From Spirochaetaceae bacterium (lineage in GTDB: Bacteria > Spirochaetota > Spirochaetia > SZUA-6 > Bin103): a stretch of 64,000 nucleotides of DNA. Below the pieces are notes generated by a model. It ran no database searches. It was not told the DNA's origin and saw nothing but the letters and a program-made list of their open reading frames with translations. Position 1 is the first letter of the stretch. Each line of letters starts with the position of its first letter. Positions 52,662 to 60,595 of the stretch are shown here, piece by piece. The translations under genes and the position numbers were made by a program. The stretch covers positions 1 through 64,000 of the forward strand of contig JAPPKD010000122.1 of the NCBI GenBank assembly GCA_028820215.1. Direction: 5' to 3'.

Positions 52662-52690
52662 GCTCGGGCCCGGTGGGGCCCGGCAGACGA

Positions 52691-54301
52691 TCAGTTGTCC
52701 AGGGTGATCCCGTCGTCCGTCACGCGCAGTCGCGCGATGCGGCTGTCGGCCTGTCCGTGCTCCATGATGTCGCCCATGTAGGTCACCAGCACCACGTCCG
52801 GCTCGATCTCGACCGCGTGCTGGTTCGCCCAGATCGCGTAGTCGACGATGACCGGCGGCGACCAGGTGCGTCCGCCGTCGCGGCTGAGGTGGGCGGCGAA
52901 GTGGGGATAGCGGGTAGTGGCGACCAGCGCTCCCGACCGCGTCGCGGTCAGCGACGGGCAGAAGCCGGGAAAGTGGCCGATCGCGGCCGGCTGCCACGTG
53001 CGCCCGCCGTCCTCGCTGCGAAGCTGCCACATGTAGGGGTCACGGTCCGGCCGGCCGATCCCGACCAGCACGCCGGGGGCGGCCTCGTCCATGGCTACCT
53101 CGTAGTAACGCGCGGCGTAACGGAGCATCGCGGGCGGCAGGTGCTGCTGGCGCGCATCCGCGTCGCAGAGCACCGGCGCCGACCAGGTGCGGCCGTCGTC
53201 CGCGCTGCGCAGAGCCATGGCCGCCACGTACTGGCACTGCGTCGGCAGGATCGGCTCGTCCGGAGGGCTCACCATCATCGGCATGACCAGGGATCCGTCG
53301 CGCAACCGCACCGGCGGCCACGGTCCTCCGGCCTGCCACTCGGCAGGCCAGCCGCCGGCGATCGCCGTCACCGTCGGCCCCTGCCATGTCCGCCCCTCAT
53401 CCGAGGACTCATAGGAGCGCAACGGTGCCTGCGCGTCATTGTGGTCGACGCGCACGCTCACCCAGGTCCCGTCGCGGCGGACGAACGCGCCGGCCAGTCT
53501 GCCATCCCGTGGAGCCGGTTCCGGCTCTCCCCACGTCCTGCCGCCGTCCTCGGTACGGATGAGGACCGCCCGTCGGGTCTCGCCGAGGTTGGGATTGCCG
53601 AAGGTAAGGTAGAGCGTCGCGCGGCCGGGACCGCTCTTCAGCAGGGTCGCGTAGCTCTGGTAGGTGTCGGGGTCGACCTCCCGGCACGGAGTGATCCAGT
53701 GGGGGGCGGCCGGCGCAAGCCCATCCCACGCGCCTGGCGGACTCGGCGTTCCGGCGATCCGCAGCGCGTCGAACCGGGCCGCTTCGGGGTAAGGGGTCTG
53801 GATGGAGCCCAGGCCGATCCGGCCGGTCCGGTAGGTGTCGTCGTGGACGTCCGCGGCCGGAATGTCGTTGATCCACGCCTGCAGGCGACTGCCGGCTGCA
53901 CGCACGCGGACCTCGTACCAGCTCCCCAGCACGGCGCACAGCCCCGGCACCAGCCCGAAGCCGAGATAGCGCTGCAGCGGCGTGCCGTCGGCGACCACCA
54001 TGCCAGCCCAGCACGCCCGCGAACGGAACTGCTGGCCGCCGACCGGCACGTCGAACGCGTAGAAACGGCGGCTGTCCTGGACTCGGAACAGGAACCGGAC
54101 CGGATTGCTGGCGCGCAGGCGGAAGCGAAAGGTCGCCTCGAAGTCGCCGTACACGGCGTCGTCGCGCACCGCCAGGTGCTCGACGGCGGTGTCGTCGGGC
54201 GGACACAGCGCGCCGTCCGGGTCCTCCGTCCACCTGCCGCCCAGAAACGTCCAGCCAGACCCGTCCGCAATGCGGAGCCGCGTCCCCGTGTCTGCGTCCA
54301 T
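52691..54301 (-). CDS. LamG-like plus sialidase-like (BNR) protein
   Basis: The protein has 536 residues in two parts. Residues ~15-185 are a jelly-roll of the LamG/3-keto-disaccharide-hydrolase type (ATFRFRLRASNPVRFLFRVQ, WYEVRVRAAGSRLQAWIND). Residues ~200-536 are a propeller with Asp boxes RTEDGGRTWGEP, SSDEGRTWQGP, SADDGRTWSAP, SEDGGRTWQPA and LSRDGGRTWSPP. No signal peptide. It is paralogous in layout to the gene at 54333 and 31 bp downstream of it. The two may be an enzyme pair with different linkage preferences. Catalytic residues are not assigned. Confidence 0.8.
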   Translation of the reverse strand: MDADTGTRLRIADGSGWTFLGGRWTEDPDGALCPPDDTAVEHLAVRDDAVYGDFEATFRFRLRASNPVRFLFRVQDSRRFYAFDVPVGGQQFRSRACWAGMVVADGTPLQRYLGFGLVPGLCAVLGSWYEVRVRAAGSRLQAWINDIPAADVHDDTYRTGRIGLGSIQTPYPEAARFDALRIAGTPSPPGAWDGLAPAAPHWITPCREVDPDTYQSYATLLKSGPGRATLYLTFGNPNLGETRRAVLIRTEDGGRTWGEPEPAPRDGRLAGAFVRRDGTWVSVRVDHNDAQAPLRSYESSDEGRTWQGPTVTAIAGGWPAEWQAGGPWPPVRLRDGSLVMPMMVSPPDEPILPTQCQYVAAMALRSADDGRTWSAPVLCDADARQQHLPPAMLRYAARYYEVAMDEAAPGVLVGIGRPDRDPYMWQLRSEDGGRTWQPAAIGHFPGFCPSLTATRSGALVATTRYPHFAAHLSRDGGRTWSPPVIVDYAIWANQHAVEIEPDVVLVTYMGDIMEHGQADSRIARLRVTDDGITLDN

Positions 54302-54332
54302 CTGCTGCTCCTTTCCTTGCGGGAGGCGGCGG

Positions 54333-55949
54333 TCAGTCGATCTGGTCGCGCCGCACCGGCGTCAGCGTGCCGTCCGCGACGCTCAGGTACTGGGCGCGCA
54401 TCCGGGACTCGAAGCTGTCGTAGTACACGTACAGCACCAGGTCGGGCCGCACCTCGAGCATCGATCCCATGACCCAGATCGAGCTGTCGATGATCGTCCC
54501 CTGCCAGCTTGCGCCGGCGTCGAAGCTGGCGTGCACGGTCATCATCGGCAGCCGGTGGGCGACCAGCAGGACCCCGGAACTGGTCCGGAGCATGTTGGGC
54601 GTCGCGTAGCCGGGAAACGGGCCGCGCATGCACGGGGTCCAGGTGAGGCCGCCGTCATCGGACCACGTCTCCCACATCCAGGGCGAGTAGACCGGCCGGA
54701 TCAACGCGACCATCGTCCCGCCGGCCGTCTCGGCGCCGCACACCTCGGTGAGGTCGAGAGACCCGGGGACCGGCTCCCCCTTGCCGTTGACCGCGTGGTC
54801 GATGTTGACCAGGGGTGACCATGTGGCGCCGTTGTCGGTGGAGCGGCAGGTGTAGGCGCGGCAGTGGCAGGCGCCCCAGGTGTGGATGAGATCGTGTCCG
54901 GGCCCGGACTCGTGGCCGCCGTACAGGAACATGACGACGGTGCCATCGGCGAGGTTTGCGAACACCTGGGGACCCATGTGCAGGCCGGCCATGCCGTCGG
55001 GCACGGGTCCCAGATCGAGGGGCCGTGTCGAACCGATGGTTCGGATGTCGTCGGACACGTCGGCCAGCGCGAACGCGCCGTCTTGGTTCATGGAGAGCTG
55101 GCGTACCCGGCCGTCGGGGAACCGGTGCAGCGTGCCGCGGACCGTCCACGGATCGTCGTCCACGGTGCCGGTGACCTCCGGTGCGCTCCAGGTCCTGCCG
55201 TCGTCGGCGGAGCGGGTCATCAGGTGGTTCGTGGTGCCCGCGGGTCCCGGCCGGCTGGCGTTGTAGGTCAAGGCCAGCTCGCCGTCACCGGCTCGCAGCA
55301 GGGTCTGCGGCTTCTGCCAGACGCCGTGTGCGGCGTCTTCGACCGGGTAGAACCAGTTGGCCGGCTGCTCGACCGAGTCGTCCCAGCCGGCGCCCGGTGC
55401 CGGCTCGCCGTCGATGCGGACATCGCGGACACGTGCGCGGCCGAAGACGAACAGCCCCACGCAGCCCGCCCCGTCGGGCAGACCGCGGTGCTCGAAGACG
55501 CCGCGGCCGTCGATCCGGGCGCGGAGCTCGCCGCCGCGTACCTCAACCTCCACGTCGTGCCAGATCCGGGTGCTCGAGGCGACCCGGTTGACCATGGCGA
55601 GCTGGTCGACGCGCAGGCAGCCGCTCGCGTCCATGCGCGACAGCGCGGTCCAGAAATGCTGGGCGCGGTACCCCTGGCCGCAGCAGGGGAAGTGCAGAAG
55701 GGTGAAGTCGCAGCGGTTGCGGGCGCGGAAGATCAGGCCGACGTCGCTGTGCGCCACGTCGTGGCATGCCTGGAAAGTGGCACGGAAGTCCCGGTACGAC
55801 GTGTCGGTCGCGAACGCGAACCGGCACCCCTGCATGCCGCACTCGGTATTGGCGTCGAAGGCATCGACCGGCGCCATGCGGCTGTCGTCACCGGCCCGCC
55901 ACTCGCCGCCGGCGCAGGTCCATGTGCGCGTCCCGTCCAGATCCATCAT
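54333..55949 (-). CDS. LamG-like plus sialidase-like (BNR) protein, paralogue
   Basis: This 538-residue protein has the same two-part layout as the gene at 52691. The jelly-roll runs from about residue 30 to 180 (YRDFRATFQACHDVAHSDVG, RARIDGRGVFEHRGLPDG). The propeller has Asp boxes RSADDGRTWSAP, RSTDNGATWSPL, WSDDGGLTWTPC and a degenerate SFDAGASWQG. The start ATG at 55949 overlaps the stop of the PIN toxin gene (TGATG), so translation may depend on reading through the toxin gene. The four-gene order antitoxin, PIN toxin, two sialidase-like genes is unusual. Confidence 0.82.
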   Translation of the reverse strand: MMDLDGTRTWTCAGGEWRAGDDSRMAPVDAFDANTECGMQGCRFAFATDTSYRDFRATFQACHDVAHSDVGLIFRARNRCDFTLLHFPCCGQGYRAQHFWTALSRMDASGCLRVDQLAMVNRVASSTRIWHDVEVEVRGGELRARIDGRGVFEHRGLPDGAGCVGLFVFGRARVRDVRIDGEPAPGAGWDDSVEQPANWFYPVEDAAHGVWQKPQTLLRAGDGELALTYNASRPGPAGTTNHLMTRSADDGRTWSAPEVTGTVDDDPWTVRGTLHRFPDGRVRQLSMNQDGAFALADVSDDIRTIGSTRPLDLGPVPDGMAGLHMGPQVFANLADGTVVMFLYGGHESGPGHDLIHTWGACHCRAYTCRSTDNGATWSPLVNIDHAVNGKGEPVPGSLDLTEVCGAETAGGTMVALIRPVYSPWMWETWSDDGGLTWTPCMRGPFPGYATPNMLRTSSGVLLVAHRLPMMTVHASFDAGASWQGTIIDSSIWVMGSMLEVRPDLVLYVYYDSFESRMRAQYLSVADGTLTPVRRDQID

Positions 55950-56371
55950 CACAGCACCGTGCGCTGCAGCGACTGGATGAAGTGTATCCCGTCGACGTTC
56001 GTGTGGTTCAGCCGGTCGTCGTTGGTGATGAACAGGTCGCAGTTGGCTACCGAGGCGCAGGCGAGCTGGACCGCGTCGGAGGCGGAGATCTGCCATGCGG
56101 CGCGGATCTCGGCGAAACGCCGGGCCGCGCGCGCGTCGAACGGCAGCACGACGGCGCCGGCCGGAATCGCCCGCTCGATCTCGGCCAGGACGGTCTCGTT
56201 CTTGTGCTCGACGGGGTGGACGAGCACCTCGCCCATCGTCAGCGCCGACGTGAGCAGTTCGTCGCCCCTCTCCAGCATGCGCCCGCGGAGATCCGCCGCC
56301 CGCCTGGAGGGCTCGCCGAAGCTCTGCAACAAGTACAGGAACAGGTTCGTGTCCCAGAAGATACGGCTCAT
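55949..56371 (-). CDS. PIN-domain toxin
   Basis: This 140-residue PIN ribonuclease has D7 (FWDTNLFLYLL), E48 (LTMGEVLVHP), D99 (SASDAVQLACA) and D118/D119 (LFITNDDRL), all four expected acids. It overlaps the upstream partner by 4 bp (ATGA) and the downstream sialidase-like gene by TGATG. It is about the usual VapC length but paired with a different, larger type of antitoxin. Confidence 0.9.
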   Translation of the reverse strand: MSRIFWDTNLFLYLLQSFGEPSRRAADLRGRMLERGDELLTSALTMGEVLVHPVEHKNETVLAEIERAIPAGAVVLPFDARAARRFAEIRAAWQISASDAVQLACASVANCDLFITNDDRLNHTNVDGIHFIQSLQRTVL

Positions 56372-56859
56372 CGGCTCGACTCGCGGAGGCGCCGCACCAG
56401 CGTGTCGGCCGCTTCGGTCGAGCGGAGCGACTTGCCGATGTCGAGCAGGGACAGGATCGGGTCGACCGGAATCGGGATGGTGGCTGGTCCCACATACTCG
56501 GAGCTGTACCAGTCGACCAGATTGCGGTATCCCCAGGGGAGCTCTTCGGTGCGCGGGACGCTCTTTCCGCCCCGGCGGTCGGGGTGGTAGGGGTCGCCCG
56601 GCCGGAACAGCCGGCGGCGCCCGCGTTCGGTTTCGATCAACATCCGGTAGCGGCCAGGATTGGGCGCCTTGCTGGCGACGCAGTGCTGGGAGGCATGTAC
56701 CACGAAGCCCGGGCGCAGCGGCCCCGCGCCGTTCGCCTCCGCGGCCGCGCGCCGGCTGATCTCGGAGACCGTGAAGTCATCGCGGTCGGGATGCTGTTTG
56801 TGCAGGAGCGCCGTGGCCACCCACACTTCGTCTGCGACTCGTATTCTCTCTTTTGCCAT
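56368..56859 (-). CDS. Putative antitoxin of the PIN pair, winged-helix-like, unassigned family
   Basis: This is a 163-residue protein. Residues 1-95 look like a small winged-helix module (VADEVWVATALLHKQHP, FTVSEISRRAAAE, VHASQHCVASKAPNPGRYRM). The tail contains RLFRPGDPYHPDRRGGK and an acidic/hydrophobic C-terminus that could contact the toxin. I recall similar small proteins of a DUF class beside PIN genes but cannot name it with confidence. It precedes and overlaps the PIN gene, and a TATACC-T-GGTATA palindrome abuts its start, both antitoxin hallmarks. The assignment is by context. Confidence 0.7.
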   Translation of the reverse strand: MAKERIRVADEVWVATALLHKQHPDRDDFTVSEISRRAAAEANGAGPLRPGFVVHASQHCVASKAPNPGRYRMLIETERGRRRLFRPGDPYHPDRRGGKSVPRTEELPWGYRNLVDWYSSEYVGPATIPIPVDPILSLLDIGKSLRSTEAADTLVRRLRESSR

Positions 56860-56860
56860 G

Positions 56861-56873
56861 TATACCTGGTATA
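56861..56873. promoter_or_regulatory. Palindromic operator at the PIN-pair promoter
   Basis: TATACC-T-GGTATA is a perfect 6-1-6 inverted repeat, starting one base upstream of the ATG codon at 56859. The minus-strand TATACC within it is also a good -10 hexamer, eight bases before ATG, so binding would block transcription. Confidence 0.55.
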
Positions 56874-56947
56874 TCGGATAGAAGATCCGTTCTCTTGAGC
56901 GGATCCGCACGGCGTGACGGCCGGACGCGTTCGGGCGCCCGAGTGCG

Positions 56948-57958
56948 TCAGGGCGTCGAGCAGACCTCCGCCTCGGCACGCGCCAGCAGCGCCTTCATGT
57001 ACCCGATCGTGTAGGCGGTTTCGGCGCGGCCGTCGTCGCTCATGATCGGGATGTGGTCCGGGATCAGCACGCCGCGGAAGCCCACGGCCTGCAGCTCCCT
57101 CATCACCGGGTACATGTCGACGTAGCCGTCGTCCACGAAGGTCTCCACGAAGTGCGGCAACGGGGCGTTCACGTTGCGGAAGTGGACCTTGTGGATCTTG
57201 CCCTGCGCACCGAAGTGGCGGATGGACTCGATCGCCCCCTTGCCCATCAGGTCGCCCCCTTCCAGCCAGCAGCCCACGCAGAAGCAGATGCCGACGTTGG
57301 GGCTGTCGGCGATCTCCATGGCGCGCTGGTAGCCGTCGAAGCTGGAGAAGATGCAGCGCGGCACGCCCGCCAGCATCGGCAGCGGCGGATCGTCGGGATG
57401 GATCCCGATCAGGACGCCCGCGTCCTCGGCGACCGGCGCCACCTCTCGGATGAAGTGGCTGAAGTTGTCCCAGATCTCCTGTTCCGAGTACTCGCGCCCG
57501 TGCGAAAGCGGCAGGTGGTAGCGCCGGTCCTGCCACCTGCCCCACGGGTCGTCCTCCATGTCCAGGGCACGCGCCGACGCGCCGCCGCGGGTCTCCTCGC
57601 GGCCGCTGGTCTAGATGCCGTTGGCCATGTGGGCGTAGGTGGTGTAGGGGATGCCGGCCTTGCCGAGCGCCCGCAGGTGGCGCTGGTACTCGGCGATCTT
57701 GGCGTCGCGGTCGGCGAGGTTCAGAACGATGGCGTCCTGGTTGTGTACGCCGGAGTTGCCGAAGCCGTAGATCGTCAGCCCGTGCTTCTCGAACAGCTCG
57801 CGCCGGCTCGCGTAGTAGTCGTAGCCGGCGTGCTCGGGACCGGTCCACGCCACGGCGTACTCGATGCCCATCTGCCGTACGAAGCGGAAGTCCGATTCGG
57901 TGGGCTCGGCGCTCATCTGCGCCGCGATCTTCATTCCCGCGGGGATCGGCTCGCTCAT
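56948..57958 (-). pseudogene. uxuA: Mannonate dehydratase-like (UxuA) gene with in-frame amber codon
   Basis: One frame of 337 codons is interrupted only by TAG at 57611-57613 (codon 116). Before it, MKIAAQMSAEP and AGIPYTTYAHMANGI match the N-terminal part of the mannonate dehydratase/TIM-barrel family. After it, GREETRGGASARA, HGREYSEQEIWDNFSHFIRE, GVLIGIHPDDPPLPMLAGVPRC and KVHFRNVNAPLPHF continue without a shift. UxuA dehydrates D-mannonate to 2-keto-3-deoxygluconate in hexuronate breakdown. Family members usually carry a Trp around this position, so TGG to TAG is likely. The ATG overlaps the heparinase-like gene stop by 4 bp. Decay, suppression or an assembly error remain possible. Confidence 0.8.
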
Positions 57959-60567
57959 GCAGTCGTCTCCTCCCGGATCAGGGCGCCGTTTCGATGTTCC
58001 CGCAACGACACCCGAAGGTCCGTACCGGCCTCCAGGCCGGTGAGCTCAATACTATGCACCCGTCCGTCAGCGAGCGAGACCTGGATGTCGTCCGGTCCCG
58101 ACGCGTGTACCGCGCGAATGGCGGCCGAGTTGCGGAACGGCTCCAGTACGTTGAGGAAGCGGGCTTCCTTGCCGTGTTGACGCAGCAGCAGCGTCCTGCG
58201 CATGGCCGTCATGTCCCGGATCTGCCCATCGTCGGCGAGGTTCGCGACGAACCTCGCCGAGTCGAGCGATGCCGTGTCGACCGTGACGGCCACGCGATGG
58301 CCGGCGGCCGTCAGATCGACCCGCCGGCCATGCGCTCCGAGCGTGGGTCGAGTCGACTCGGAGCCTGTCATCGGTCCGTCGCTACCCGCGATGGTGAAGG
58401 GCACGTCGGCCAGATGAACCGTGCCACCGCCGGCGGTCACGAAGCGCGGGTCGCCGAGCGCATGAGTCCGCAGGACGATCCCGGCCTTCATGTCGAGGGA
58501 GATGGCAAGGCGCAGTGCATTCACGCCGGTGACGTCGACGTCGATCGCATGGGCGTCGAAGGCGTTGGCCACGAATCCACCGTCGGCGAGGTAGCGGCCG
58601 TCGCCATCGATTCGATAGGACACCTCGGCGGTGGGGAACGGGAAGGTCCCCAGCGTTCCATTCAGGGTGGCTGGCCACACCGAATGTACGGCGAGCAGGG
58701 TGGAGCCGTCCCGAAACGAATGGACCAGCGGCGAGCGCGCCTCGAACCAGTCGCAATCGGTGACGTGGTGGTAGCTTCCGGCAGGATCGTCGAGCAGACG
58801 ATCGCTGTGCCGGACCGACCGTATCGCTGCCGCGTGCGCGCCTCGAAACCCGATCGGATGCATGAGCCAGTCGTAGGCATGGGCAACCGGTGCCTGCAGG
58901 CAGTCGGCGATCACGACGTAGTCGTCCGTGACCGCCGCGAGGCGGCGCTGGGTCACGGGCGCCGCCTTGCCGTAGTCGATCATCTTTTCCCGGTTGTGCG
59001 GATCCAGGTCGCCGGGGTTCCGCACGTCCCACGGCTTCTTCTGCGCCCAGCGGGCGCGTGTCTCCACGACACACGCCTGCAGCGCCTGACCCGCGTGGAA
59101 CAGGAGCTGCTCGGAACGCACCGGTTCCTGCTGCAGTCCGTCCACGACCACCACGTTGTGGCTGATCGACGGCTGCACCCATGCCTTGTAGAGGGGACTC
59201 TCGTAACCGAACCAGCTTGCCAGAGGCGAGAAGAACTCCGTGCCGTGGCGCGACAGGGCGAGCAGCGCGGTCCGGTCGAAGTGGCCGTGCCAGCCGCCAT
59301 GGATTCCCCACTTGACGTACGCCTGGATCTGGTCCGCCGCATCCCGGCCCGGCGTCCGCGAGCGCAGCGCGGTGATGCCTACGTTGTCGGCATGGGAGGA
59401 GTTCGCGCGGGGATCGGCCGCTTCGGGGAGCTTCGGCACGCCCCAGACCAACGACTGCCACGCCGTCGTTCGATCGGTGTGCGCCAGGATCCACACGTAC
59501 GCCGGATCACGGTATCGATAGTATGCTAATTCATATAGGTCACCCGGGGCCAGCTTGTGTGAGTCGCTGTTGGCCACGACGAATCCGTGGTGATCCATCA
59601 TCGGGATGGGGCCGTCGTGGAGGTCCTTCAATCCCCGATCCGGGCCGCCCGGAGGCCCCCAACCGTCGAAGTTCATCCCCATCCACCCGTTCGGCCAGTC
59701 GTCGTGGCTCAGGTGGCCGGGCCGGGACGGTACCCGCAGATGGAAGAGATCGATCCCCTGGTTGTGACAGGCCTCGGCGGCATATCCGAGATACCGGGCG
59801 ACGAGATAGCCGTAGTTCGATGCCCCTTCGAGCCACCAGCCGTCTCCCATGACACCCTTCGAGAGCTGGTCGACGTAACCGCTGCGGATGTTCATGAAGC
59901 GGTCCAGCATCGCCACGTCCCCTAGCGCAAGGCTCGACAGGATCGCACCGGTGTTCGCGGTCACCGACCAGTTGCCGGTTCCGCCGTCGTGCCAGGCTTC
60001 GCAGGTGCGAAGGTACAACCGCAGGGTCTCGGTGATGGCTGCGTGATCGTCCCTGCTCAGGTCGTCGTACATGAGGTCGTAGACGGCTGGGTAGAAGGTG
60101 AAGAACTCCCCTTCATGCACATACGCGGTCGAGTCGGTGGCCCAACGCGTCGTCGGATAGCCCCGGTCGGGATCGGCGATGCGACGCAGGTACGTCAGCA
60201 CCTTGTCACGAAGCTGGGGGCTGCCGGTCAGCTTGCAGACCAGCGCTGTCTGCCAGAAGTCTTCGATGGTCTGCCTGCGGGTGAGCCCGTACCACGTGAA
60301 GCCCTTGCGCTTGATCTTGAAACGCTCCAGTTCCGGCGGCTGCCATCGTTGCGCCAGCCGCTCCATGGATCGAAGGTTCTCGCGCGCCCAGTCATGTCGC
60401 CGGCACTTCTCGGCGATCTCGCCGAGAAGTCCGGCGGTCACCAGAAGGAAGGGATGGTTCCGCCGGCGCGCTCCGGGCAGCCCCTCACTCCGGGTGTCCT
60501 GCCCGCCGTCGGCGGCGACCGCGTCGGGCGGGACATCGTAGGGAGTGGCGTTCGGCGCATGCTTCAT
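57955..60567 (-). CDS. Large heparinase II/III- or alginate-lyase-like protein
   Basis: This 870-residue protein without a signal peptide has a helical first half (RGFTWYGLTRRQTIEDFWQT, FPAVYDLMYDDLSRDDH, NWSVTANTGAILSSLALGD). The second half, beta-sandwich, includes WGIHGGWHGHFDRTALLALSRHG, the His-rich metal/uronate site typical of heparinase II/III family lyases (G-W-H-x-H-x-D). The last 250 residues are an extra beta domain. ATG 60567 follows the binding-protein stop by 28 bp, so it belongs to the system D operon. It overlaps the UxuA-like gene by 4 bp, fitting uronate oligosaccharide breakdown. Confidence 0.85.
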   Translation of the reverse strand: MKHAPNATPYDVPPDAVAADGGQDTRSEGLPGARRRNHPFLLVTAGLLGEIAEKCRRHDWARENLRSMERLAQRWQPPELERFKIKRKGFTWYGLTRRQTIEDFWQTALVCKLTGSPQLRDKVLTYLRRIADPDRGYPTTRWATDSTAYVHEGEFFTFYPAVYDLMYDDLSRDDHAAITETLRLYLRTCEAWHDGGTGNWSVTANTGAILSSLALGDVAMLDRFMNIRSGYVDQLSKGVMGDGWWLEGASNYGYLVARYLGYAAEACHNQGIDLFHLRVPSRPGHLSHDDWPNGWMGMNFDGWGPPGGPDRGLKDLHDGPIPMMDHHGFVVANSDSHKLAPGDLYELAYYRYRDPAYVWILAHTDRTTAWQSLVWGVPKLPEAADPRANSSHADNVGITALRSRTPGRDAADQIQAYVKWGIHGGWHGHFDRTALLALSRHGTEFFSPLASWFGYESPLYKAWVQPSISHNVVVVDGLQQEPVRSEQLLFHAGQALQACVVETRARWAQKKPWDVRNPGDLDPHNREKMIDYGKAAPVTQRRLAAVTDDYVVIADCLQAPVAHAYDWLMHPIGFRGAHAAAIRSVRHSDRLLDDPAGSYHHVTDCDWFEARSPLVHSFRDGSTLLAVHSVWPATLNGTLGTFPFPTAEVSYRIDGDGRYLADGGFVANAFDAHAIDVDVTGVNALRLAISLDMKAGIVLRTHALGDPRFVTAGGGTVHLADVPFTIAGSDGPMTGSESTRPTLGAHGRRVDLTAAGHRVAVTVDTASLDSARFVANLADDGQIRDMTAMRRTLLLRQHGKEARFLNVLEPFRNSAAIRAVHASGPDDIQVSLADGRVHSIELTGLEAGTDLRVSLREHRNGALIREETTA

Positions 60568-60595
60568 GTGCGGATCGGATCGGGTCCGATCGTTG

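Noticed and set aside
57611..57613. TAG as a pyrrolysine or recoding codon
   Set aside because: No Pyl genes or recoding signal are visible, and the likely original residue is Trp; a nonsense mutation or sequence error is simpler.
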